From Prevotella sp. UBA7764 (GTDB lineage Bacteria > Bacteroidota > Bacteroidia > Bacteroidales > Bacteroidaceae), in assembly GCA_002481295.1 (NCBI GenBank), contig DLDU01000058.1, forward strand, positions 1 through 38,409: a stretch of 38,409 nt of DNA. The letters are read 5' to 3'. The notes under the pieces are model-generated. The model did no database searches. It had not been told where the DNA came from and was given only the letters and a program-made list of their open reading frames with translations. A program made the translations under genes and the position numbers. Below are positions 1-9,213 of this stretch, one piece after another (the stretch's first letter is position 1; the number at the start of each line of letters is the position of its first letter).

Positions 1-791
1 CTGATGGCTCCCACCTCCTTATAGTAGCGGATCATCTGGCGCACTTCCTCTTCCGAGAAGCCGAGCATCTGATTGAAGCGGGCATCGAGACTCATGTTCA
101 GTGCGATGTTGTAGCCACTGGTGAGATCGTCGAGCGTAATGGGCGAGACGCCAAGCATGATGATGCGGTGGAACATCGGCTTGAAGAGCTTGAAGATGTC
201 GCGGTAGAAGCCGGTGCCGTGGGTGAGCTCATGATAAGCCCGCTGTCCCTTCACGTTGAGCACGTTGTTGGTGAAGTTGTCGTATTCGTCGACGATGAGA
301 TAGAGCTTAAGTCTCAATTCATGTGAAGCGTCATAGATGCGATTTAGCATACCCATTCCCGTCTTCTCTCTTAGCATATCCTCCACAAATCCTTCGGGGT
401 AATATTCGGCATATTTCTTAGCGAAGAATTCACAGCGTCTACTAAGGTAGATGTTGAAGTCTTCATATAAGGTGTCCAAGTTGCTGCCCACCATTGAGAA
501 GTTAAGGTGTAGTACCAAAAACTCTCCCTGCTCTTTTGTCGGATGTTCAGCGACATACAGTCCTTTGAACAGCTCTTGGAAGTTGTCCTTCTGGTTGATG
601 TCGTAATACGATTCCAGCATATCGAGAAAGAGACTCTTGCCGAAGCGGCGCGGGCGCACCAGGAAAAGAAAGTGTCCTGCCCTCTCCATCTTCTCGAAAA
701 ACATGGTTTTGTCGACCAAGTAAAGATCTTCTTTTCGCACCTGCTCGAAGTCTGCGATGCCATAAGGTACATGCTTGTAATTTGCGTTCAT
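1..791 (-). CDS. AAA-ATPase-like protein (PF09820 type), 3' end outside window
   Basis: The reading frame starts at the ATG complementary to 789-791 and runs open to the left edge, giving about 263 residues. It begins MNANYKHVPYGIADFEQVRK. A P-loop-like motif RPRRFGKS lies at residues 46-53 and a Walker B-like LYLIVDEYDNF at about 163-173, followed by a sensor-like segment MLGVSPITLDDLTSGYNI. This is the pattern of the Bacteroidetes family with an N-terminal AAA-ATPase-like domain and a C-terminal DUF1703 PD-(D/E)XK nuclease-like domain; the second domain would lie outside the window and is inferred only from the family. These proteins are numerous in Prevotella and Bacteroides genomes and their biological role is not established. 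The gene reads away from the neighbouring mscS gene. Two possible minus-strand promoters lie upstream. Confidence 0.85.
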   Translation of the reverse strand, partial: MNANYKHVPYGIADFEQVRKEDLYLVDKTMFFEKMERAGHFLFLVRPRRFGKSLFLDMLESYYDINQKDNFQELFKGLYVAEHPTKEQGEFLVLHLNFSMVGSNLDTLYEDFNIYLSRRCEFFAKKYAEYYPEGFVEDMLREKTGMGMLNRIYDASHELRLKLYLIVDEYDNFTNNVLNVKGQRAYHELTHGTGFYRDIFKLFKPMFHRIIMLGVSPITLDDLTSGYNIALNMSLDARFNQMLGFSEEEVRQMIRYYKEVGAI

Positions 792-816
792 AGTGACTGC
801 ATTTTGTTTCTACTTG

Positions 817-824
817 CAAAGATA
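817..824 (-). promoter_or_regulatory. Candidate -7 element, proximal promoter of the AAA-ATPase gene
   Basis: Read on the minus strand the bases are TATCTTTG, matching the Bacteroidetes -7 consensus TAnnTTTG, about 26 bases before the start codon at 791. No clear -33 TTTG is found at the right distance, so this is a weaker call than the distal promoter at 964-994. Confidence 0.45.
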
Positions 825-963
825 GTGAAAACGAGTGGAATACGAAAAGAAAGCCCGAGCTTTATTTTCGTGGGCAATAATGGCTTTTTTCCCTCACGCA
901 TTCGCTGCCAATTGTCCATCAACTCACTCTTATGGCGATCAGTTCCTTATTAAATGTTTGTTG

Positions 964-994
964 CAAATATAATCGTTTTATCTCACACTTGCAA
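964..994 (-). promoter_or_regulatory. Candidate distal promoter upstream of the AAA-ATPase gene
   Basis: On the minus strand TTGC (complement of 991-994) is followed after 19 bases by TATATTTG (complement of 964-971), a good match to the Bacteroidetes -33/-7 arrangement. It would start a transcript near 957, giving either a leader of about 165 nt for the AAA-ATPase gene or a short RNA that ends at the small hairpin at 850-863. Confidence 0.5.
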
Positions 995-1269
995 GTTCTT
1001 TTGCAATTTTATCTATTGTTGATAACAAATGTCGCAACGTACTATTGTGAATCGATAGGATTTGGAGAATATTCTCTCATTCTCGAATTCTTGAGATAAA
1101 AAAGGTTGTCATAGAGATTTTCTACAGAATACTTACCCTTGTTTATTTTATTTAATTTAATGCAATGGTTGGCTATACACTAAATTAATTGACAAACTAC
1201 TGTCGTCCTGAACTTTCAATCTAAAGTGCAAAACCGTAGTGAAAATCACAGAAAAGGAAGTCCTGCTTG

Positions 1270-1475
1270 TCAGAAAGCGTTTCTGACACTGTCTTCTCGC
1301 TTGTTTCATCGCCTCATCTCACTGATTTCATCGGATGGAATCAGCGAGATCATAGCATCAAAGCGCCTCTCTGGGGAGAAGAAACGGGCGTTTCCGAGGC
1401 ACAAAAAAGTCGGCTGTTTTGTAGCACGCTGACAATCAGAGAAATACGATTTTGCTCATTTTTCGCGAAATTGCG
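1270..1475 (-). repeat. Dispersed intergenic repeat, copy 1 (inverted relative to copy 2)
   Basis: The palindrome TCAGAAAGCGTTTCTGA is at 1270-1286, followed by a near-perfect dyad around CTGATTTC/GGAATCAG. The stretch 1412-1475, read on the minus strand, aligns base for base over much of its length with 19498-19561 on the plus strand; shared pieces include CTGATTG and a run ending in AGCC. Copy 2 carries the same palindrome (one base different) on the same side. This looks like a degenerate dispersed intergenic element, not coding DNA. Confidence 0.5.
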
Positions 1476-1779
1476 GGCAGAAGGGTGCTTGGCGGAAAAG
1501 AAACGATTCTCAGCGCCCGTTTTTTGTCAGTTTAGCGGACAATTGACACTTTGGTTCAATTCGCCACAGTTGCGATGCACCTTATTGATAGTTCCACCAC
1601 CGTCTGAGTCTCATGCACCAAGAAGACTATGGCGACAAAAGGGGGATGGACAAAGCTGCCACCCCCCTGCCGGCTATTGAGTTATCTGGTTTCCTATTGA
1701 AGAATTACGCCGGCATATAGGAATTCCTAATAGGGTACATCAAAGCAACATACAAAAAATCCAGTAAACTCCGTTAACT

Positions 1780-1831
1780 CAACAGTTCCCATAATCCTTC
1801 GTTCCCAACAGTTTCAATAAACCTTCGTTTA
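1780..1831 (+). repeat. 26-bp imperfect tandem repeat, two copies
   Basis: Positions 1780-1805 and 1806-1831 share the pattern CAACAGTT-CNATAA-CCTTCGTT, differing at only a few positions. It lies about 90 bp upstream of the mscS promoter. Function unknown; a regulatory role is possible but unsupported. Confidence 0.65.
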
Positions 1832-1894
1832 CAAAAAATACGGAAAATACTCCAATGTTGTTACTCTGTTAACTATCTTTAACCACTCTATAAT

Positions 1895-1924
1895 AACTCT
1901 ATACATAGAGTTTTTATAACTTTG
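1895..1924 (+). promoter_or_regulatory. Candidate mscS promoter with adjoining 18-bp dyad
   Basis: TAACTTTG at 1917-1924 matches TAnnTTTG. Directly upstream, 1895-1912 is a perfect inverted repeat AACTCTAT-AC-ATAGAGTT, placed where a regulator would contact the core promoter. No -33 TTTG is seen at the normal spacing, which would fit a promoter needing help or controlled by the dyad. Confidence 0.5.
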
Positions 1925-1948
1925 TGCGACAATACACACAATCGAATT

Positions 1949-4495
1949 ATGCTGAAACATATCCGCTGTATCATCCTCCCGCTGTTATTGCTTCTGGCAA
2001 CTTCCAGCCATGCCGTGCTCAAGGAGCGCGACATCAGCAGTTCTCTGTCCATTCTGCGTCAGGAACTCAACAACTACCGTCACGATCTCGACAAACAGCA
2101 AAACGACCTGCGGCTCCAGCAGCAGATGGTCGTCAAGGAGCTGATCACGGTGGGCAACCAAAGTCAGCAAAACGCGCTGATGCTATACTCCCAAAAGGAG
2201 GGCAATATCTTTGACCTTACCTACGCCTGTCACGCCGCCACGGAACAGTACAAGCAGTTCCGCAACAACGCGGCGCCCTTCCGCGACTATATCACCAACA
2301 CCAACACTGAGGTCAGCCGCTACGACAGTCTGATCAACGACCTGAGCAACATGTACATTGGCGCGCTCACGCCCAAAGCCAAGCTCGACCGCAACGTCTG
2401 TCTGACGCTCGCCATCAACATCCGGCGCACGCTGGCCGACAATAACGACCAGATGAAGCAATACATCACGCTGTACAACCGTACGGAAGAGGGACTGAAG
2501 AACCTCAACGACTACGCCAACATGCGCTACGGCGAGATACAGCGGAGCATCTTCAACAATGGCGGCGAGAACTATCTGATGGTTCTTCATAACCTCAGGA
2601 AGGAATACAACCTCACGCTCACCGCAGTACTGATGAAATACCGGCCGGTGCATCATGCACTCTCGGAATGGGACGGAAGGGTCATCTTAGGTTTCTTCAT
2701 TGCGCTGTTTATCGGTGTACTCATTGCTGCTGGCCTGAACTATCTCGTCATCGGCTTCATCTTCACCTACCTTGTCAAGCACGGCAAGATCGACTTCCTG
2801 TTCCACTGGTTCGACAAGCGCAAGGCAAGCATACAAGCCCCGTCACCGTTCCCCAATTCCATGGAGCCATCCGGAGAAGCCGCAGACGACCTTGAGATGA
2901 TCCACACCAAGGCCTCGTTCAATGCCAAGCGCCGCACGATCATCGCCACATCTACGGTGATCACCTTTGCGCTGATGCTGGGCTTGCTGCGTCAGGCCGT
3001 AGCTCAGAACTTCTTTGTCATGGCTACGGGGCTGCTCATGGAGTTCGCCTGGCTGATGGCCGCCATCCTGCTCTCACTGCTCATCCGCCTCGACGGTGCT
3101 CAGATCAAGAACGGACTGCGCATCTATGCCCCTGTGCTGACGGTGTGCTTTCTGGTCATCGGCTTCCGCATCATCCTCATACCGAACACGCTCGTCAACC
3201 TGATCTTCCCACCAATGCTGTTCATCTGTGCCGTCTGGCAATGGCTCGTGGTGAAGCACTATCAGAAGCTGTTGCCCAAGAGCGACGTGTTCTACACCAC
3301 GATGTCGCTTATCGTGTTTGTCTTCAGCGTGGTGGCCTCCCTCGTCGGCTACACACTGCTCTCCGTCGAAGCCTTGATATGGTGGACGATGCAGCTGACC
3401 TGTATCCTGACGATCACCTGCGTGTCGTCGCTGCTCAAGGGCTATGGCAACAATCCGCGCCGTCTTTTCTTCGACAAGGACACGTCGATCACGCGTACGT
3501 GGCTCTTCCGTTTCTTCTACTACGCCCTGCTTCCAATATCCGGAGCACTGTCCATCATTCTGTCGATCTACTGGGCCGCCGACGTGTTCAACCTCAGCGA
3601 CACCACGCTGCAAATCTTCAGCATGCGTCTGATCGACACGAAGAACTTCACCTTCTCCATCTTCAAGGCCGTGCAGGTGGTGATTCTCTTCTATCTCTTC
3701 TCCTATTTCTGCCACACGTCGCTCAACCTGCTCCATCACCACTTCGCACAGAGTGAGCACGATCATGCCATAGAGGAGAGCCGCCGGGAGGATCCGCAGG
3801 CCGTGATCAGCCGCACGGCCATGTGGCGCAACGTCATCCAGGTGTTTGTCTGGGGCATCTGGCTATTGATCTCGATGAAGATCTTCAACATCGACAACTC
3901 GTGGATCGTGGCTATCTCCGCCGGTCTGTCCACAGGTATCGGTTTCGCTATGAAGGACATTCTGGAGAATATCTACTACGGCATCTCGCTGATGGCAGGC
4001 CGCATCCGCGTCGGCGACTATGTCAGCATCGACGGCACACGCGGCACGGTACGCAATATCTCCTATACCTCGACGATGATCGAAGCCCTCGACGGCAGTA
4101 TCATCTCGTTTCAAAACTCGCAGCTCTTCACCAAGAACTACAAGAACCTGACGAAGAACCACGGCTACGAGCTTGCCATCATTCCCGTCGGCGTGGCATA
4201 TGGCAGCAACGTCGCTGAGGTGAAGGAGCTGGCCGCTGCCGCCGTAAAGCGCATCGAGCGGAAGAACTACATCAAATACATCAATACGGTCTTTGTCAAC
4301 TTCGGCGACAACTCCATCGACTTCAAGGTGCTCGCATGGGTCGACTCGCGCAAACAGATCTACGCCACGGGCGAGATCTACGAGGCACTGTACAACACAC
4401 TCAACGAGCATCAGATCGAGATTCCGTATCCGCAGCGCGATGTGCACATCAAAAGCGACAGCACCATGACGCTGAAAGATACTCCAAAAGCATAA
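1949..4495 (+). CDS. Large MscS/MscK-type mechanosensitive ion channel
   Basis: Predicted inner-membrane channel that opens under membrane tension to release solutes during osmotic down-shock. I start at the ATG at 1949 (848 aa) because it begins a clean signal peptide, MLKHIRCIILPLLLLLATSS; the upstream TTG at 1922 overlaps the -7 element. After the signal comes a roughly 200-residue Gln/Asn-rich, probably coiled-coil periplasmic domain, then about ten or eleven hydrophobic segments, and a C-terminal MscS core. The pore region reads AISAGLSTGIGFAMKDILEN, followed by the beta domain (VGDYVSIDGTRGTVRNISYT) and an alpha/beta C-terminal domain. This long architecture matches the MscK/YbdG-like end of the family, not the short MscS. 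It is transcribed alone and ends at a strong terminator. Confidence 0.9.
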   Translation: MLKHIRCIILPLLLLLATSSHAVLKERDISSSLSILRQELNNYRHDLDKQQNDLRLQQQMVVKELITVGNQSQQNALMLYSQKEGNIFDLTYACHAATEQYKQFRNNAAPFRDYITNTNTEVSRYDSLINDLSNMYIGALTPKAKLDRNVCLTLAINIRRTLADNNDQMKQYITLYNRTEEGLKNLNDYANMRYGEIQRSIFNNGGENYLMVLHNLRKEYNLTLTAVLMKYRPVHHALSEWDGRVILGFFIALFIGVLIAAGLNYLVIGFIFTYLVKHGKIDFLFHWFDKRKASIQAPSPFPNSMEPSGEAADDLEMIHTKASFNAKRRTIIATSTVITFALMLGLLRQAVAQNFFVMATGLLMEFAWLMAAILLSLLIRLDGAQIKNGLRIYAPVLTVCFLVIGFRIILIPNTLVNLIFPPMLFICAVWQWLVVKHYQKLLPKSDVFYTTMSLIVFVFSVVASLVGYTLLSVEALIWWTMQLTCILTITCVSSLLKGYGNNPRRLFFDKDTSITRTWLFRFFYYALLPISGALSIILSIYWAADVFNLSDTTLQIFSMRLIDTKNFTFSIFKAVQVVILFYLFSYFCHTSLNLLHHHFAQSEHDHAIEESRREDPQAVISRTAMWRNVIQVFVWGIWLLISMKIFNIDNSWIVAISAGLSTGIGFAMKDILENIYYGISLMAGRIRVGDYVSIDGTRGTVRNISYTSTMIEALDGSIISFQNSQLFTKNYKNLTKNHGYELAIIPVGVAYGSNVAEVKELAAAAVKRIERKNYIKYINTVFVNFGDNSIDFKVLAWVDSRKQIYATGEIYEALYNTLNEHQIEIPYPQRDVHIKSDSTMTLKDTPKA

Positions 4496-4544
4496 CGAAA
4501 AGAAGGGAGAGCTACTCAACAGAGTACATCACCACTATATAAAT

Positions 4545-4582
4545 AATGAGGGAGACGACAAACGAATGTCGTCTCCCTCATT
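4545..4582. terminator. Strong bidirectional intrinsic terminator between mscS and the GH31 gene
   Basis: A perfect 16-bp stem (4545-4560 with 4567-4582) closes the loop AACGAA. It is flanked by T-rich sequence on the plus side and by A-rich sequence that becomes T-rich on the minus strand, so it can end both the convergent mscS transcript and the PUL operon. Confidence 0.85.
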
Positions 4583-4671
4583 TATTTATATACGGCAGGT
4601 AAGCTTTCGGGGACACAGCCGAAGCAGACACAGGTCCAACATCGAGGTCCCTTCATTCTAACCTCTGCCCT

Positions 4672-7620
4672 TTATAGCTTCACCACAACGCGGCTGCCAT
4701 TGTACTTGACCAGTTTACCTTTGACCGCATGGTCGATATCAAGGCCTTGCGTATGTGTCGGACTGACAAGGATGACGTTGAACTTACGGTTTTTCAGCAT
4801 ACCATTGAACGTACCTTTGCGGGCACCGATGGTCAGCGTATGCTGGTGTTCATTCCAAGTCATCGGGATGGTGGCGTAGCGTCCTTTCTCGTAGTTGTAG
4901 TTAGTATTCTCGTCCTCATAGAGCGTGAAGCTACCGTCACGACCGGCGAAGACATAGAGATCGATGGTCTCCGCAGGCTTCTCGTCGCTCCATTCCATTT
5001 CCGGGCCCAGTGGCAGCAGGCTTCCCTCGGGCACAAAGACCGGTATACGCTCCAGCGGTGCGTCGGCAGTAATGGTCTGTCCGCCATCGTAGTGCTTGCC
5101 TGAGAGCAGGTCATACCAACCACGCTGAGCGGGCAGATAGACCTCACGGCTACGTGCCTGGTACTTTGCCACGGGGCAAGCCATAAGCGAGGGACCGAAC
5201 ATCCACTGGTCCTTGACATTGTAGACCTTATCGTCACCATTGAAGTCCATCACCAGCGCACGCATCATCGTGTAGTCACTGAAGTGCACGGCACCGGCAA
5301 GCGAATAGATATAGGGCATCAGACGATAGCGCAGGCGGTCGTACCATACAATGGCCTTGTAGGCAGGATGTAACTCCGGGGCTATGTTCCACACCTCACG
5401 CAAAGGCCACTGGCCATGCGTGCGGTAGAGCGGAATGAAGCATCCAAACTCATTCCAGCGGGTCTGCAACTCACGCCACTCCTTCAAGTCAGCGTTTTCC
5501 TCACCGGTTTTGTCATAGAGCTGTTGGGCTTTGACATATCGGTTCTCCACCGAGAAGCCACCCTGATCCATGCCCCAGAAGGGCAGTCCGGCCAGGTTGT
5601 AGTTCAGTCCGGCTGTCATCTGCGCGCGCATGTCTTCCCACCGTGTGCCGATGTCGCCGCTCCACGTAGCTGTGGAGAATCGCTGTTCACCGGCGAAGCC
5701 ACTACGGGTGAGCAGGAAGACACGCTGGTTGGGGTTCACCTCGCGCTGTCCGTTGTAGATGGCATCGGCGTTGACGAGCGAGTAAGCGTTGAAATATTCC
5801 GTCGTAGAGCCCAAAGCAGTCGATCCGCTCAGAGCCTTGCGGTACCACATCGGCGTGCAGTCGCGCACGTTAGGCTCCGAGGCGTCCATCCACCAAGCAT
5901 CGATGCCATGGTGATATTTGGTATAGAGATTCTCATCCATCTGCCGCCAGAACATCTTGCGGGCACCTTCGGCATAGGCATCGTAGAACGAGTTCATATA
6001 GCCGGGCCCCACCCAGTCGCGGATGGAATCGGCGATACTCTGATGATACATCCATCCTTTGGCATCGAGTTCCTGGTAGTTCTTCGTGTTGGGGTAGAAC
6101 TTTGGCCATACCGAGATCATGAAGCGTCCGTGCATCTGATGTACGCTGTCGAGCATCGCCTGCGGATTGGGATAGCGCGAAGCCTCGAACTGGTGACTGC
6201 CCCACTGGTCGTCGGCCCAGTAGTTCCAGTCCTGCACGATGTTGTCAACAGGGATATGGCGGCGACGGAACTCCGCGAGCGTCTGCTCAATGTCGCCGCT
6301 GGTCTTGTAGCGCTCGCGGCTCTGCCAGAATCCCCAAGCCCACTTGGGCAGCACCTGCGCCTTACCCGTCAGCGTGCGATAGCCGTGGATGACCTCGTCG
6401 ACGGTGTTTCCGGCAATGAAGTAATAGTCGAGATCCTTGGCCATCTCACTCCATACGGTCAACTGTTGCTGGCGTTGCTCACTACGTGGCGGTGCTACTC
6501 TCAGCGCGCAATACGACACATCGCCGTCGGGCAACCAGTCGATGAGCAGCTTCACCTTTTGTCCTGCTCTCATCGGAACGTTGAACCGGCACGCATTGGG
6601 GTTCCATGCCTGACGCCAATGTTCGGGCACTACCTCCTTGCCGTCGACGTACACTTTGGTATATCCGGCGTAGTAGAGATTGAAATGATAGTTGTTATCA
6701 ACAGGTGCCTCGAGGTATCCTTCATAGGTCACATGGGCGCCATTGAGCTTGAAACCGGCAGGCAGATGGCTCACGTCGCCGTCGCTGTTGCGCTTCAATG
6801 CCAATGCCGGCAGGCTCACCTCGTAGCAGATACTGTCCTCAGCGCGTGTGATGGTCTTGCCGTCGCGGTCGGTATAGGTACCGGTAAGGTTTCCTGCCAC
6901 ACCATTCTTGTCATAGAGACGGAAAGCGCGGTTCAGCGGCAGGTTCTCACCGGGGTTGCCGAAGCGGCAATAGCTGTAACTGTCCCACAGGATGCCATAG
7001 CCTTTGTTGCTCACCACAAAGGGCACGCTGACCTTGGTGTTGTACTGGTAGAGTTCCTCGTTCAGCCCCTTCATGTTCAGCTCGTTGGCCTGGTGCTGTC
7101 CCAGTCCATAGAGTGCTTCGCCTTTGTTGTCGGCGAAGCGCAACAGCCACGTCCATCCATGCTTCTGCGCGTCGGTGAGATGGCTGTCCACCCCAATCTC
7201 GCGCTCAGGCACCGTATAGGGGAAAAGCTGTTTGCCACCGGTGTCCTCAGCGAGGATCTGCTTACCGTTCTCGTCATAGAAGCGGACCAGTCCCGTCTGC
7301 TTGTCGACTTTCGCCACTGCTGCCGACGTGTTGATCTTCACGTCGCGGCTGTCCTCCGATACCGAGTAACTGAAGGCAGGCGTTGGCTGTTTCACGATGA
7401 TGAGACTCTGCTTCTCGGGGAAAGCCTTTTCGCGGGTAGCTTCCACACGGATAATTTTCTTGCCGATGACCTGCAGGCGCACCCAGTGCGGATCATTAGG
7501 ACCAGGATGGGCTACCTCCACAGTGACGAAGTTGCCGCTGCGCGTAAACGACGCCGCTGACAAGCCCATGCTGGAGAGCAGCATCAAGGCGGCTATCAGA
7601 TATTTGTGATGAATGTGCAT
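4672..7620 (-). CDS. GH31 alpha-glycosidase with PA14 insert, probable alpha-xylosidase
   Basis: Secreted or periplasmic glycoside hydrolase family 31 enzyme (982 aa). The signal peptide ends near LSAASF. An N-terminal beta-sandwich (GALYGLGQ-type region near residue 170) is interrupted by a PA14-like module at about residues 288-370 (YEGYLEAPVDNNYHFNLYYA). The (beta/alpha)8 barrel follows. The family nucleophile is Asp579 in GIDAWWMDASEPN, and the acid/base is Asp656 in WSGDIGTRWEDM. A PA14 insert inside GH31 is the arrangement I know from alpha-xylosidases of Bacteroides xyloglucan loci, which remove terminal xylose from xyloglucan oligosaccharides; alpha-glucosidase activity cannot be ruled out. 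It is the last gene of the PUL, 49 bp after the GH5 gene, and is followed by the terminator at 4545-4582. Confidence 0.9.
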   Translation of the reverse strand: MHIHHKYLIAALMLLSSMGLSAASFTRSGNFVTVEVAHPGPNDPHWVRLQVIGKKIIRVEATREKAFPEKQSLIIVKQPTPAFSYSVSEDSRDVKINTSAAVAKVDKQTGLVRFYDENGKQILAEDTGGKQLFPYTVPEREIGVDSHLTDAQKHGWTWLLRFADNKGEALYGLGQHQANELNMKGLNEELYQYNTKVSVPFVVSNKGYGILWDSYSYCRFGNPGENLPLNRAFRLYDKNGVAGNLTGTYTDRDGKTITRAEDSICYEVSLPALALKRNSDGDVSHLPAGFKLNGAHVTYEGYLEAPVDNNYHFNLYYAGYTKVYVDGKEVVPEHWRQAWNPNACRFNVPMRAGQKVKLLIDWLPDGDVSYCALRVAPPRSEQRQQQLTVWSEMAKDLDYYFIAGNTVDEVIHGYRTLTGKAQVLPKWAWGFWQSRERYKTSGDIEQTLAEFRRRHIPVDNIVQDWNYWADDQWGSHQFEASRYPNPQAMLDSVHQMHGRFMISVWPKFYPNTKNYQELDAKGWMYHQSIADSIRDWVGPGYMNSFYDAYAEGARKMFWRQMDENLYTKYHHGIDAWWMDASEPNVRDCTPMWYRKALSGSTALGSTTEYFNAYSLVNADAIYNGQREVNPNQRVFLLTRSGFAGEQRFSTATWSGDIGTRWEDMRAQMTAGLNYNLAGLPFWGMDQGGFSVENRYVKAQQLYDKTGEENADLKEWRELQTRWNEFGCFIPLYRTHGQWPLREVWNIAPELHPAYKAIVWYDRLRYRLMPYIYSLAGAVHFSDYTMMRALVMDFNGDDKVYNVKDQWMFGPSLMACPVAKYQARSREVYLPAQRGWYDLLSGKHYDGGQTITADAPLERIPVFVPEGSLLPLGPEMEWSDEKPAETIDLYVFAGRDGSFTLYEDENTNYNYEKGRYATIPMTWNEHQHTLTIGARKGTFNGMLKNRKFNVILVSPTHTQGLDIDHAVKGKLVKYNGSRVVVKL

Positions 7621-7669
7621 AATGGTATTTAGATGATGATTGTATTGCTATTGCTCAAGGACAAGCATC

Positions 7670-9118
7670 TCAGTCCTTGACAAATTTTTTACCTTGAAAC
7701 AAGTAGATGCCCTTCGGCAGACTGGTCTCCCGAAAATTGCTCACATGGCTTTTGACGACACGCCCACAGAGGTCATAGACGTTGCCCCCACTGCTTTTCC
7801 CAGCGGAAACGGGGCTGATATCCGCCGTCGGTGGTGCCGGAAAAATGCTCTCATAGTTTTTCTTCGCCTCACCTACGCCTGCTGTGATGCCGCTTAAATC
7901 ATACTGATCGAAGACCGAACCGTCGCGGCGATTGATAACGGTCAGCGTGTTGGAGCCCGTGGCGTTGGTGTCCCACACAAAGGGGATGACACCGTCCTGC
8001 ATGGCTTCAGCAGTGATCAGCCGATACCAATATTGGCGGCTCTCATCATGCTTGGTCTGATCACCTTCCGAAGCCGATAAGGTGCGACGGACAGCACCGT
8101 ACTCCCCAAGGATGACGGGATAGCCCTTGGTGACAAAGGCAGCGTTGAGACTGGCGAAACTGTTCTTGATCGACTGTTCCTCCTGCGTGGTAGAAAACTT
8201 AGTAGCTCGCTTCGGAGCATGTCCCACCCAATAGTAATAGGCCGTCTTCGCATCCGTGTTCTGACAGAAGTTATACGGGTCGTAGCAGTGGATCTCTACC
8301 ATCAGCCGGTCCTTGGCCGTGTCGTTGATGCGGCTGGCATCGAAGTGCTTCACCGTGTGTCCGATATTTGTCATCGGTCCCTGCACCACGAGGACACGCT
8401 TGGCATTGTTGCCGCCCGTAGCACGGACGGCGTCTACAAAGACATTCTCGTATTCGACCAGCCGATCTGTGAACTTCTTGAGATCAGCGTCGGACGGACT
8501 CCACGGGTTTCCCAACATCAGCGAGCCTTTGGCATCCGAGCTTGCACCGCCCACGCCCGGCTCGTTGAGTCCGGCAAAGATCACCCGCTCGTCATAGTCC
8601 TTGAGCGCATTGGCGATGTTGGTCCACAGTTTTCGGAGCTGTTCCTTCTTTGCGCTGACATCAGCTCCCGTGGTGAAACCGTCGTACTCCAACCAGCCGC
8701 CGTCCCAGTGGTCGTTGATGATGACATAGAGTCCGGCGTTGATACAGTAGTCGATGATCTCCTTGACACGGCTCATCCACGCCGGATCGATGGTCATCGC
8801 CGCCTTGTCAGCAATATGTCCCATCACCCACGCACAGGGGATGCGCACGCTGTTGAAGCCATTCGCCTTGACGGCATCAAGGATCTGCTGCGTGGTCTTG
8901 GTCGGTTGCCACGCCGTTTCGGAGGATATACCGGCGACGGCTGTGAAATTGTTGTCATAGCTTCCGGCCTCCAGCGTGTTGCCGAGGTTCCATCCGGGAG
9001 CCATATAGTGTGCCATCTGCGCGGCGATGAGATCCATCGTCTTCATGCCGGGATGATCCTGGGCAAAGGCAGTGGTGAGAGAGCCAGCAAGGAGCAGGGC
9101 GAGATAGAGTTTCTTCAT
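7670..9118 (-). CDS. GH5 endo-beta-glucanase with T9SS-like C-terminal tail
   Basis: Glycoside hydrolase family 5 enzyme (482 aa from the ATG at 9118; an ATG three codons upstream at 9127 is less likely because MKKLYLALLLAGSLTTAFAQ is a complete signal peptide). Catalytic residues are Glu186 (acid/base, FAGLNEPG) and Glu339 (nucleophile, VILGEYGAV); MAPGWNLGNTLEAG and NGFNSVRIPCAW are the usual N-terminal family motifs. The fold and context suggest an endo-acting beta-glucanase or xyloglucanase (GH5_4-like), but the subfamily is inferred. The last 60 or so residues (VYDLCGRVVKSH ... LPKGIYLFQGKKFVK) form a typical C-terminal sorting domain of the type IX system, so it probably reaches the cell surface or medium. 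Located between a glycan-binding lipoprotein gene and the GH31 gene. Confidence 0.9.
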   Translation of the reverse strand: MKKLYLALLLAGSLTTAFAQDHPGMKTMDLIAAQMAHYMAPGWNLGNTLEAGSYDNNFTAVAGISSETAWQPTKTTQQILDAVKANGFNSVRIPCAWVMGHIADKAAMTIDPAWMSRVKEIIDYCINAGLYVIINDHWDGGWLEYDGFTTGADVSAKKEQLRKLWTNIANALKDYDERVIFAGLNEPGVGGASSDAKGSLMLGNPWSPSDADLKKFTDRLVEYENVFVDAVRATGGNNAKRVLVVQGPMTNIGHTVKHFDASRINDTAKDRLMVEIHCYDPYNFCQNTDAKTAYYYWVGHAPKRATKFSTTQEEQSIKNSFASLNAAFVTKGYPVILGEYGAVRRTLSASEGDQTKHDESRQYWYRLITAEAMQDGVIPFVWDTNATGSNTLTVINRRDGSVFDQYDLSGITAGVGEAKKNYESIFPAPPTADISPVSAGKSSGGNVYDLCGRVVKSHVSNFRETSLPKGIYLFQGKKFVKD

Positions 9119-9153
9119 ACAGATCATATCAAATTATCCTATTACAAGTATAT

Positions 9154-9192
9154 GAATGGACTGGCAACTATTGATAACGCGCCAGTCCATTC
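9154..9192 (-). other. Intercistronic stem-loop in the PUL transcript
   Basis: GAATGGACTGGC at 9154-9165 pairs perfectly over 12 bp with 9181-9192 around a 15-base loop. There is no T-tract on the minus strand, so it is more likely an mRNA-stabilising or processing structure than a terminator. It lies between the glycan-binding lipoprotein gene and the GH5 gene. Confidence 0.7.
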
Positions 9193-9213
9193 CATATTAT
9201 TCATTTTCTGAGA

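Larger units (their letters stand above)
792..1916. other. Long intergenic region, no convincing gene
   Basis: About 1.1 kb lie between the divergent AAA-ATPase and mscS genes. The two forward open frames here (1226-1432 and 1267-1680) have low-complexity, unconserved-looking translations and no promoter or start context, so I do not call them. The stretch holds the two minus-strand promoter candidates, a small hairpin at 850-863, a perfect palindrome GAGAATATTCTC near 1066-1077, a repeat-bearing block at 1270-1475 that resembles 19498-19637, and a 26-bp tandem repeat at 1780-1831. Confidence 0.6.

Noticed and set aside
1226..1680. Forward open frames in the left intergenic region
   Set aside because: The translations look random, overlap the dispersed repeat, and no promoter or start context supports them.
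5416..7560. 714-codon open frame antisense to the GH31 gene
   Set aside because: It mirrors the codon bias of the GH31 gene, has a low-complexity Val/Ala/Leu/His-rich translation with no known motif, and no promoter or start context. The same holds for 8219-9211, 9217-10854, 11501-12595 and 13302-14786.
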